This document shows positions 31,028-41,735 of a DNA stretch of 64,000 bases, in pieces. The DNA comes from Agarophyton chilense (lineage: Eukaryota; Rhodophyta; Florideophyceae; Gracilariales; Gracilariaceae): positions 620,001 through 684,000 of the forward strand of contig JARGXX010000077.1 of NCBI GenBank assembly GCA_030374765.1. Reading direction: 5' to 3'. The stretch's first letter is position 1. Every line of letters starts with the position of its first letter. The notes beneath the pieces are model-generated. The model did not search any database and was not told the DNA's origin. It saw only the letters and a list, made by a program, of their open reading frames with translations. Both the position numbers and the translations under genes were made by a program.

Positions 31028-32331
31028 ATGCTGCTCGAGCGCAACCCTCTGTGGAGCGACCATGCAGCTGAATATCTTCAGCCGAAACTGGAGAGAAGTA
31101 CAGTATATCTGACGACCTCAAGACCACAGCCGACCAGGAAAGTCTCCCTTGCGAACATGGCCAGATCCTTTCACGCATTAGTGTGTTTCGATCACATGTA
31201 CCTTGATGAGCATTGTGTTATGCACAGCACGGATGCCTCAGCATGGTACTCTGTAGGAGCAATTGTAGAAGGCCCGACGATGAATGCAGCCATTTCTGTA
31301 ATGGATGGACATTGGATCTCCCCCTTTTGGACACCCGAAGTTGTCCTGTTCGACCCAGCCTTTGAAAACAAGATTTTTTGTAGCTACCTGAACAAGCTCG
31401 GTTCAGAAGCGAGACCCATCCCGCCTCAAAGACATAACAAAAAGTGCTGGAGTCGAAACACAGATTTATTCGCGACATTTATCTAAGGTTGAAGGTGGCC
31501 GATCCTGCTGGCACTACGAATCGAGCTCCATTGCTAGTACAACAGTCGTTGAGAGTTTCGAACGACCTCTACGGAAACGATGTGATGTCAGCTCACGAAT
31601 TGGCGAAGTGGTCTACTAGACCAATTGAACAGGGGTTTGAGCCGAGTATCATCCCCCAAAACCTCTTCGAGGCGCAGCAGCAGCTACTCACAAAGCGGAA
31701 GCTGACTATGATTCTGCGATCAAAGGCGGTGCAAGAGTTTCCTGTCACAGTAGGATGCACCGTTCAGATCTTCATCAAGCACCTGAACGAGAAGAGGGGA
31801 AGATGGTCTCAACCCAAGCCTGTTCTGGCGTATGATACAGCAAGCCGGACTGTGACAATCCCTGGCAAGAATGGCAGAAAGCTAAGAGCCGCAATTGAAT
31901 ATGTAAGGCCTGCAGTGCATAATAACGAGCTAGCAGCCGGTGAGCAGGATGCAAATGAAGACCTAGACAGAAGCTTATCAGAGGTGATGGACAATGTTTG
32001 TGAAGGCTTACAGACCACAGTATTCTTTTCTGCATCTCATGGCAGTCCAGCAAACAGCACTCAGTGCTTTGACGCTGACTTTGGTCCCCGTAAACACAAC
32101 CTCTCAGCATCTCAAGTTCAAGGAGACAGCCCATACCTACAGAGAAGCACGTTTGACGATCATGTAGCTACTCGCATGCCAATTGTTGGAGATAAGATCC
32201 AAGTCTACTGGCCAACCGACAATAAGTTTTACGGAGGTACTGTAGCGAAGCATAACCATAGGACTGGGAAGTACTCCATCAACTACTTTGACGGAGACAA
32301 AGAAGCATTGAAGTTGGAAGCCGAGAAGTAA
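31028..32331 (+). pseudogene. Integrase region with Tudor-like C-terminal domain (fossil)
   Basis: Two overlapping open stretches together cover an integrase core (FDHMYLDEHCVMHSTDASAW and the RPIPPQRH region) and a downstream basic domain. The end (VGDKIQVYWPTDNKFYGGTV...YFDGDKE, about 32180-32320) looks like a Tudor-type barrel. Broken; family unresolved. Confidence 0.6.
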
Positions 32332-32489
32332 AAGTTCATGGAAGGAGGTTCGACAATGGAAGAAGAAAAAGATGACGGATCGAATGAACAAGTTTCTGTA
32401 CTCGAAGGCCATGAAGTGCAACTGTCCCCATGACAAAAACTGGAAAGCGTTGAGCGAAGCACCATGGAGACGTATGTAGTATTCTACTA

Positions 32490-32706
32490 TGTCGGGGAAT
32501 CCGATAGGTTGGTTTTTCGCGAAGTCGCGGTTGGAACTCATAAGTGAGTGTTATCATCAGCATTGTGATATGAAACAGCATCCCGCATAGGATGCCTAGA
32601 GGCAGAATGTCTTAGTGGAACACGTGGCGTCATGGGTCGAGTGGCTTACCACGGCGCGCGCATAGTTGCGACCCTTCCTAGGGGAATGCCATATTGGCAA
32701 CGGTGC
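32490..32706 (+). repeat. Right LTR-like repeat (diverged, approximate ends)
   Basis: Partner of 29236-29452. Beyond it, 32829-32878 holds an imperfect inverted repeat (GCACTCACCCTGGTACAC against GTGTACCAGAGGTGAGCGC), so the true repeat may extend further right. Confidence 0.55.
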
Positions 32707-33064
32707 ATGTAGTGGCGATCCACGTGGAGGGCTTTACTACCCTTTGTAGCTAGACGTCCATTAGGGACCATACCCATACAGTGGTGTGGCTAAGTGGCTG
32801 ACCACTGGGTATTATTTATATATTTATTTGGGCACTCACCCTGGTACACAGTATATAGTGTACCAGAGGTGAGCGCCGACTCCAAGTAAAGGAGACAACA
32901 TGGGCATCATGACTATTCTGTTCCTCGCTTAGGATTCCTTAGCCGGAGATCCGGACGAGCTATAATAGATAGTCAGCCCCCAACCACTTCACGAGCCGTC
33001 TCGTACCTACGTCCCATCAACGTTTTACAGTTGCACTGTTCACCCTCGCTGGCGAGTAGTGGCC

Positions 33065-34587
33065 TTACACCCCACTTCCAGCTCGCTGGCGTTGTAGCTC
33101 TACCACCCGTTTTCCTTCGCCGCAAGCGACCCATCGGCAGTCCGAACGCTGTTGCAGGTGTCTGCTCTCTCCGTTAGAGCGGATACTACAATTGTCGATG
33201 TGATGTGGGATATCCTTTCTGTTCTTTATAAAGTGGGCTATTGCTAATTTGCTCGTGGCCCAAAGGATTAGAAGCATATGGTTGTTGCCATGTGCCAATG
33301 TGGGGGTGATCGGGCCACAGGTGTCGGAGCTCATGTACTCGCCTGTGTGATATGTGTGTTGTTTGCTTTTATGCGGGGCTGGCTGTTGTTTCGCGTGCGC
33401 ACATGCGCTGCAGGTGTGTTGGACGTCGTGTGGGAGTGAGGCGGGCATGTTGGGTAGTAGGCGTTGGCTTGCGGCGGGAGCAAGCTTTCGGGGATGTGCG
33501 TGGTTCAGGCATAAGTGCCAGTTGTGCGCACCCAGCTGAAGGTTGGAGTGTCGCTGTCGATTAATTGGGTTGCGAAGTTCCCTTAGGTTCCGTGTGCCGT
33601 GTGGTGTTCTTGGTTTGTCAGTGATGGGTGGCGGGAGTGTTGCGTGAGTGGCCTTGGAAGGCAAGTTGAGGAAGGTAGTTGGAGTGGGTACTTGTCGCTT
33701 CGTGGGTTTGGCGCGTGTGTGTCTTAATGGTATGGCTCGCACTGTTCGAGCTTTGGTACTATTTATGATGCTGGCTTCGACATTGTATTGATTGTCTCTC
33801 CACTTGGCCGTGGCCACTAGCTCTGGAGGAGTCTTTCTGGTGCTAACAACGTACCCTTGTTTGGCTTTGAACATGAACAGGCCACATCTAGCTGCGAGGT
33901 CGTTAACGGAGATGAAATTATGTCTGATATGTGCGTTGGCGACGGCGTGTGTGTGAAGAGACTTTTTTTTGTTCGTTCTCAGGTGCAGCAGTGCCCTGTG
34001 CGTGCATTGAGTCTTGTGTTGGGTGGCGGATTGTGTTAGGATGTGTGTTCGAAGTCAATTCATGGAGGAGTGAGGGTGTGTGATGTGGGAGGGGTGTTTT
34101 CCGCTGTCGAGTATGAACGTACTGTTGACTTCAGGGTCTATTTCCGATGGAACATCGACGTTGTGGTGTTGGGGATGAGACGGTTGTTGCATGGGAGGGT
34201 AGATGTTGTGTTTGGGTTCTGCTTGTATGTAGTGGGCTTGTGGTGTGGGGGAACTGTATTTGGGGAGTCCTTGATCCCTGCATTGTGCACTGGTGTGGTG
34301 GAAACGTATTTCTAGCGCCTTATGGTAAGTGCAGAGTTGATTGTATGGTATGCGTCATACTGGGTAGGCGTTGCGGCGTTGGTTAGGACGATCAGTGTAC
34401 CTGTTATTCTGAGCACCATAGTCCCCGGTGAATCGCGAAGTGGTTGAAATTGTGGAGGGTCCTGGTTGGGCGGATTCATAGAGGTTGCTGAGTGATTTGA
34501 AGACTCTGGTAAGGTTGCAGATTGTGGTGAGCTTGTTGGAGATGATGTGACCGAGAATTGGTGTAAGGGTGGCATGTGTCTTGAGTC
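33065..34587 (-). mobile_element. Old Ty1/Copia-type element, left part (gag end, protease, integrase start)
   Basis: Read on the minus strand from 34587 down: the end of a gag-like region, a protease site with FILDSG near 34105, and a Copia-type pre-integrase zinc region (WHLCLNHAHPRKL...CSACAHAKQ) running into the integrase core up to about 33065. Reverse transcriptase and the 3' end are missing on the left. It is broken, in a few places, and truncated. It continues at 44915 beyond the inserted Gypsy element. Confidence 0.75.
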
Positions 34588-34592
34588 CTGCT
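34588..34592. repeat. Target site duplication CTGCT (left copy)
   Basis: Repeated exactly at 44910-44914. Confidence 0.9.
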
Positions 34593-35508
34593 TGTGGAGC
34601 AAAACCCGGCGACGGGAAGTGCTCTCAAGGTGTTCGAAGCCTTGCTCCCTGGGGGAGGCAGACTCAGAGACAGAGCCCTCCGTTCCACCCGTAGTGTGGG
34701 GTGTAACTCCCACGGGGGATTCCGGCAGTACTGACGGAGGTGAGGGGTAGAAACCTCTGGATCGGGAATGGGTATGGGTATCCCAAAGAATGGGGGAAAA
34801 TCCGGCGAAGAGGAAAAACGGGGCGAGGGTCGGGCACTAACAGGCACCGGCCCCGAGAACCAGAAAAGGGGCGAAACAACAAAAGAAACCCAATACAGGG
34901 GCGAAAATCTGTCCTCGAAAGGAAACACAAAAAATACGCAACAAGTAAGCAGAACCCCCACGGGGTATCGTGCACGCAGGTCGCCTGAGCGGTCCCAAGG
35001 GGGTGGTTGCACGGAACCCAAACGTGGGCACTCTCCAAGTGGAGTCGTGTCCCTACGCAGGCGTTGCTAACCAGAGCCCGTTCCGGGTTGTAAGGCCGAA
35101 ACGATGGCGACGAAGAACCTCTAAAGGTATCGAAGACCAACCTTGGTTACCCTTTACTCTGAGCTTCGGACTGTCAGATCTCTTCTCCCTAAGTAGGTCC
35201 CACTAACTAAACTCTACAGTAGTGCACACCTGCTCAGGGCCATACACGTGGAGATCCCACTGTCAGGGCCCAAAAGTCCAACGTTCTAACAAATATCCGA
35301 AAATCGGTGCCAAAATTAAGCCACGTGTATCACGGGGCCAATCCAACCATGGGCCATCCGAATTGTCAATTCATAGGCGAACTCTAACCAGAAAACAGTG
35401 CCACCTCAGCACACCTTAGAGGGGATCATAGTCATAACCCTCGGAGGGTTCAATCCTCATTCTATGAGTTGCATATTCAATTATCCCCTAACTGGGCGTT
35501 GCTCTACA
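34593..35508 (-). repeat. 3' LTR of the nested Gypsy element (916 bp)
   Basis: Matches 43994-44909 over its whole length with roughly 25 substitutions. Confidence 0.93.
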
Positions 35509-35550
35509 TCTCCCCCTCCTTAAGATGAGGAAGAACATTCCGAGCCGCGG

Positions 35551-37446
35551 GTGTCCCGCTTTCCGGTCACTATATATAGTTCTCTCCCAATGGGGTCCTT
35601 CACCACTTCTGAGAATCGCCACAAAACCGGCACATCGGTACAACTTTCTTCTACTCCTCCGACTTTCGGCGATAAGCAACTTCTGGCAACAGCAGTCTCA
35701 ACCAGCCCTCTCAGGGGAATGAACCCATACGTCATCAACCCAATCTCGGGGCCGTCGGCCTCCGCGCCGGCGGACAACGAAGCTCCCCAGCAGGGTGGAT
35801 ATTTCTTCGGTCTTGAGGCGGCTCCGTCAGGTACCGAACCTTCCGCCTCGGCGAGCAACCGACATCCTCAGGTGGATTTGGACATTAACGCGGTGGCGTG
35901 GAACTCCGCTCATGCGATGCCCTTGATAGCAAACTCCAGAGGTTGGATCTCAAACGAATCCTTTCGAAGGTGAAGTCCCCTTACCGATCCGGTGATATAT
36001 TCCAGCGCTCCGTGGTTCCATCTGACAGCGGTTCGCGACGATGAGCTCATCGACTCCTACGTGGAGGACGGCTTATTTCCGGGTGGCCTACCTGTCGAGG
36101 TTGTACGTTCTCCCGATTGGAGGGCGCAGGTAGCCATAGAGCCTCAGTATCTATACCGCGGTCGCGGGGAGTCCCTGGACAAGGCGCGCGCAGCGATGGC
36201 GACTCTGGCCTACCAGCGATTGGAGAGGTCACGCTTTGACCATCTGGTTCCCCCGGAGTACGGGTTCGATGTCGCCTATTACCTCACGTACGGTGAGGTC
36301 TCCTACGGGGATAACCTGGCAGCCTTTCCCGAAGCCGAGTTCCGCGGACCGGGTTTTCCTCTTCGAGAAGATATGCTCCAATGGAGTCGTCCCATCCCTC
36401 GGGCTGAATTCAGGTACCTTCAACGGCAGTTTACCCAGTATGGGTTCGATCGACGCGTGCGCTTCGAGCGCCGCTCGCGCTCCCGTTTCGGGTTCCTTGT
36501 CCAGTATCCTCACGTGGAACTGGAGCGTATCCGTAACACGGCGAAGGTTGGGCGATTCGTGCCCCTTCCAGCTTGGTGGAGTAAGGTCGAGGTCTCTTGA
36601 GGGTGCTTTGCTGAACTGCCCCCGTGCATCTACTATATCGGGTCTCGTTTGATGCACGACCCGAACTCGGGATACTGGGCCCTCGTTGCAGCCGAGTGGG
36701 CAGCCCGCGTAGCGGCGCACCTCCTCTGGGATGCTCATGACCATTTCCGTATCTGGTATATTCCTCCGATGCTACGGACCATCATGCGTCAGATCGACCT
36801 TGTCCCAGCGTTGGTTTCGGTCAGCAACGTGCAGGACCTGTATCCAATCTTGGACGTGATTGACAACACCCAATGGGATCGAGTTCCAGTGGAAAATCAG
36901 CCCGCAGGGGAAGGATCCGCGCGAGACAAGTCTCTTGGCCGGTACGATCCGGGCTCCGGTCACTGGGTCTATTACAATCCCTTCGAAGGGGTTCGCATCA
37001 GCGCGGCGCAAGCACGGGCGCTGATGGACTCGCCTCGACCGATGCCGGTGGGACACCCGACGGGGTTAATTTATACCGACGATTACGAGTACGAGCCTCC
37101 AGTAGACCTGGACGATCCAGCGTTGGATAACGACATGCCAGCTCCTAGTGGACTACTCCCTGTGGAGCCATCTGCACCCTTCCAACCAGTGGGAACGACC
37201 TCAGCTGCGGCGGCGAATGCATCCGGTGGCGGTTCATCTGCTCCCCCCGGGTGGGGTGTGGACACCCTTGCGCAGGCGCCGGTTGCCACTCCGCAAGCGG
37301 ATAGTGTGCGAAAAGGCCTCGTGAACGCGGGCATTCCGATTCCCCCGGGTATGACGGATGTGAGCCAGATGTTGGCTTTCGCCTCGGCGTATTATCAGGT
37401 TCAGAATCCCAACGGTGGGGATGGTCCCTCCTCGGGCTTTCCGTAG
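35551..37446 (+). pseudogene. Antisense frame in the 3' tail of the nested Gypsy element
   Basis: A single plus-strand frame, opposite to gag and pol, lies between the chromodomain region and the 3' LTR. It has sustained coding character (Pro/Ala/Ser-rich ends; a middle with PEYGFDVAYYLTYGEVSYGD and VQYPHVELERIRNT) and about two breaks. I do not recognise the protein. TATATATA at about 35569 is a possible promoter element. The position matches the antisense frame of the element at 19499, though I see no clear sequence kinship. Confidence 0.5.
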
Positions 37447-37494
37447 TTCCGCCTTCGGGCAATTGTAGAGTCCATAGCTTGGCGACAATAGTAA

Positions 37495-37670
37495 ACTTCT
37501 GATATTTGCATAACTTCTTTTCTTCTTCCTTCCTAGGATCTTAACTTCTACTTCATCTTCTTCATTCCTTCTTAGGATCTTCTTCATCTTCGTCTTCATC
37601 TTCTTCCCTTCCTAGGGTCCAATCTTCTTCTTAATCTTCTTCTCCACTTCGTGGGTCTTCTTTTCCTTTT
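37495..37670. repeat. Pyrimidine-rich (CTT)n-like tract
   Basis: Long run of CTTCTT/CATCTT units with TCCTAGG interruptions on the plus strand (GAAGAA-rich on the element's strand). Simple sequence inside the element. Confidence 0.8.
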
Positions 37671-37848
37671 TTTATCATAAACTGTCCCGATAACCGGTGC
37701 TGTGTTCCCCGGTTAACGGCGCTAGGCCGAGGGCCAGTAGACATTCCCTCTCAATACGTGTTCTTCGGGATACTCTCCTCAATTCCTGTTCAGAGGTCCA
37801 ACATCTTCCTCACTTCGAGGTCCCATCCACACCAGTTCCCGTGGTGGC

Positions 37849-38139
37849 TTACCCGACTTGGGCACCATCCAGATTTGGAGGCAAGGTTACCCGAGCGCGT
37901 CGGTGATAGGATAAAACCTTAGACCTCGGAAGGTGCTCAATGGGTTCCACTGTATCCTCATCAGGCGAGAATACGTACCATCGGACTTGGTAGCGAACTT
38001 CTCCCTCGGGGGTATAGATGTGACGCACGATGCGATCGATAACGAATTCCTGCGGGTACACTTTTCCCTGTTCGGGCTTCTCTTCCATCTTGGAACGCTC
38101 TAGTTCCCTTGAGGGTGTCAACATAGGGTCTAGACACAC
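37849..38139 (-). CDS. Chromodomain segment of the nested Gypsy element (fossil)
   Basis: The segment FVIDRIVRHIYTPEGEVRYQ and VRWYVFSPDEDTVEPIEHLP has the aromatic and acidic pattern of a chromodomain. Chromoviruses use it to steer insertion toward marked chromatin. It is part of the fossil. Confidence 0.7.
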   Translation of the reverse strand: MCLDPMLTPSRELERSKMEEKPEQGKVYPQEFVIDRIVRHIYTPEGEVRYQVRWYVFSPDEDTVEPIEHLPRSKVLSYHRRARVTLPPNLDGAQVG

Positions 38140-38664
38140 CCCGGTGGGTTCTTTTCCGTGTTGCGAGCGGGTCTCAGCACTTCGTCCAAACGGCGCCGAG
38201 TGGCCTGTGGGGTACGTTGTAACTTCCGCCTACGGAGTCAAAACGGCCCAGTTTTGGTTTCTTCTTAAAGCTGAGATCTTCCCGATAATAACAGTGTTCT
38301 TAGATTCCGTGACGGTTGAGAAACCGCGACGCGGTAGCGTCTCCAATCTCAGGGGGGTAAGACTTCAACGTCAACCCGAGCTACGGGGACGAAGGTTGCT
38401 CCCGTGAAACGCGCCGTGCGACGGAAGCGGTTGGCGCGACGGTTGCTCGTCAGAGCCTTTTGATTGGCTCGGTGCCATTCGACGTGTGCCACACAAATGC
38501 GCGGGCGCGCGGTGTGGGGCGACCGTTCCTTATGCGGGAAAATCTGCATATGCGGATGTGAGGTGGCGCTTTCGACACGCGCTAGCACTCTCCTGAGCTG
38601 TCCCCGACGGGTCTCACTCATTTCTTTCCCATTCCTGAGGGTTCCAGTGTCTCCATAGGAGTTC

Positions 38665-41600
38665 CTATTCCCATTCCATAACGGAGAGCCATATTTGGTC
38701 AACCTCGTCGTCGAGATCTTCCCCGTGCGGGTCCACTGACACAGCTCGTTCCCGAGAAAGCGGGGTTCGAGTGTGCGACGCCTCAGTGTCTCGTCCGCGG
38801 CGGCGGGTGATCGTCGGCTCTGTAGGCTTTCCGGGTGCGGAGTTCTCCACACGACTCTCCCTAGGCGGGGTTTCGTCATCTTTTCTGACGTCGTGCTCGG
38901 CTGGGTCGGCGGTGATGTCGCTACCCATACGCTGGGGTTGTGACTTCTCTGTCGCCGGCTCGGTCGGGCTCGCCGTCTCACTGTGAGAACTAGATTCCCT
39001 GTTAGGGCGACTGGCTGACGCCGAAACATCGTGCTGCGAAGGAACTAAGTCCTCCTCCCCCTCCTTAGGCGGAGAGCTAGTCGCCGAATCCAGACTCTTG
39101 TTGACGAGTATATTGTCACAAACATCATCCATCAGCGGTTGAGCTCCTCCCTCGAGGTCCGATACCATAAAACGTGGGATGTCATCGTCCTCGTAGGGTT
39201 CCGTTTCCGCTGTGGTTCCCAAGCGGGATAGTGCATCAGCCTGAGTGTTCAGCTTCCCTTTCTTGTACAGGATCTCAAAGTCGAATTTCGACAGTCGGAG
39301 ACGCCAGCGCATAAGGCGGCCCGAGGGTTCGGAGATCTCCAGGAGCCAACGCAAGCATGCGTGGTCCGTATGGACTTTGAAACGAGTACCCATCAGATAG
39401 GGGCGAAGTGTAGCTAAGGCCCACACAACGGCTAAGCATTCTTTCTCGGAGACCGAGTAGTTCCTTTCATGGACATTCAGGGAACTTGACCAGTACCCAA
39501 TAGGGTGACGTTCACCATCCTCAGAGGATTGGAACAGTGCACACCCTACTTGGTTTGCACTAGCATCGGTGTCCACTTCGTAAGGGAGCCCAGGATTGGG
39601 TAGAGCCAAGATTGGCGGTGATGTTACGGCATTCACCAGTGCCGTGAAGGCAGACGCTTCCGCGTCGCCAAAAGGTTCCAGTTCAACTGGTTGTCCCTTC
39701 GTCAGGAGCCTGTTGAGGGGGGTGGCAATATCCGCAAAGTTCGGGACGAATCGGCGATACACGTTACACAGACCTAAGAAGGATCGCAACTCCGTTTGAG
39801 TTTTCGGGTGTTTTGCTTCCTTCAAGGATTTCACTCGTACTTCATCGATTGAAAGCTGTCCGGGACGGATGATATGACCCAGATACTTAACCCAATCGGT
39901 GAAAAACTCGCACTTCTTGAGTTTCAAGGTGATTCCCGCGTCGCGGAGTATCTTCATTACGTCCCTGACGTGTTCGAGGTGGTCATCCAGGTTGTTGGAG
40001 AAGACAATGATGTCGTCTAAATACACTAGACACGTCCTCCACTTGAAGGGAGCCAACAGAATGTCTATCGCCCGTTGAAACGTTGCGGGGGCATTTGTCA
40101 ACCCAAAAGGCATCCTCCGGAATCGGAAAAGTCCTTGATGACACACGAAAGCCGTTTTGTCTCGATCTTCCTCCCTAATAGGGACTTGCCAGTAGCCCGA
40201 ATTGGCGTCGAGGGTAGAGAAAACAGTAGCGCTCCCAAGGGAGTCGATGTATTCGTCCATCGGAGGGATCGGGTACACATCCTTAATGGTTACCTCGTTC
40301 AGGCGTCTGTAATCGATGCAGAAACGCCACGATCCATCCGGTTTCGGAACTAACACCACTGGTGAGGCCCAAGCGGACTGGGCACGTTCAATTATGCCCG
40401 CTTTAAGCATCTACTCCACCTGAGATTTCTCCTCTTCCGGAGCTTTCGGTCCAGCCCTGTAAGGGTGTTGGGCAATAGGCCGAGTGTTCGGTAACAAGTC
40501 GATGCGGTGTTCTGTAATCCCAATAGTTCCAAGGGAACCATCCCACATGGGGGTAAATTCACGAAGCATGTGCCTCAGCTTCTCCCAATGAGATGCAGGT
40601 ACATGGTTGAGATCCCATTTCTCCAATTCCTGAACAGGATCCGTCTGGTCTGCTCCTGTGATAGGGGCCGTAACCTCCTGAGGTTTAAAGTGTTCAGCGT
40701 GTGGGGCTGCAGTCGTATGCTCACCGTCTTCCGCGATTTCGGCAGTGTCCTCCCCCTCCTTAGGGTCCGCCACACCAAGGACCTTTGCGATAAAGATCTT
40801 TGTAGGTACGACCGCATGCGGGTGTGGAAGAACAGAACCCACGATCTGGTGTTTGACCAAATGCTGCGTTGTCTTTCCAAAGTTGGCTACCAAAACCTTG
40901 AAAGCTTTATCCGGTTCCACGGAGACAACCCCATTCGCAAGGGCGAGTTGACGCCGCGTATACAGAGACGGGTTCGGTTGTACCACATGCACACCAATTT
41001 GCTTGGTAACAACTGTGACCCAAACCTGGGTTTCTGGCGGGATAGCCACTGACTTCGCAACCTTTACCCGTGTGGACACCGGGTCCTTCTTCACAGATTC
41101 CTGCGCGAGAGGGAGAGGAACGCGTGTTCGCGCTGCTCCCTGTAAGGGTTTACGAACGATTGGGATCGTAGACCCGTCTTCGAGTTCCACAGTTCTATTC
41201 CGAGGACGGATGGCTTCCACGAAGCGGTCGCAAAAGTCACAACCCAGTATGACTGGTGCTGCAAGTGATTTGCATACAATAAACTCTAGCTGAACGAGAT
41301 AGGAGCCTAACCTCACCATGAGGGAAATTGTACCCATTGTCCGTAGCGGGTTGTTGTTCGCATCGGCGATATCCAAACGTGGACCGGTACGAACTTGAAC
41401 CCGGAGCAGCGGGGGTAAAAATTCAACATGTATTAAGTCAGGAGCGGCTCCTGTATCCAGGACAGATATTTGACGAACCATAAACTGGTTGGACAGGCCG
41501 AAGTCGGCGAATACTTTATAATTCCGCTTGGCCATTACCATAACTCGATCCGGAATACGGAGATTACGGGACCGTATCCACGGGCGACGGAGGACACTAA

Positions 41601-41691
41601 AGTATCCCGAGTTAACGTCGGTGTCAGCCGTTTTCCTTGAAAGGATAGTCACAGCTGGGGAGCGAAGCTGGAGCGCCTCGGGCGTCTTCAA
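38665..41691 (-). pseudogene. Protease, reverse transcriptase and RNase H region of the nested Gypsy element (fossil)
   Basis: Aspartic protease with LDTGAAPDL near 41450; reverse transcriptase with PKPDGSWRFCIDYRRLNEV and YLDDIIVFS (near 40020); RNase H with TDASANQVGCALF near 39565 and ADALSRL at its end. The rest, about 38665-39270, is charged low-complexity sequence, not an integrase. Broken about once. Confidence 0.88.
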
Positions 41692-41735
41692 CTCCGGCTT
41701 AGAAGACGCCCCTCCCGCAGGGGAGACTCCTAAGT

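Larger units (their letters stand above)
29236..32706 (+). mobile_element. Old LTR retroelement with gag, protease and integrase parts but no visible reverse transcriptase
   Basis: Diverged direct repeats bound it at about 29236-29452 and 32490-32706. Both begin TGTCG and share blocks such as AAGTCGCGGTTG and TTGCGACCCTT. The coding parts (29489-32331) are a gag-like region, one zinc knuckle, a protease-like DDGAP site and an integrase core followed by a Tudor-like tail. Protease passing directly to integrase is the Ty1/Copia order, but reverse transcriptase and RNase H are not seen before the right repeat, so the family is unresolved. The coding part is broken in about two places and the repeats are well diverged, so it is old. 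Confidence 0.75.

Noticed and set aside
32580-34315. Plus-strand frames rich in Val, Gly and Cys
   Set aside because: They are mirror frames of the minus-strand Copia remnant.
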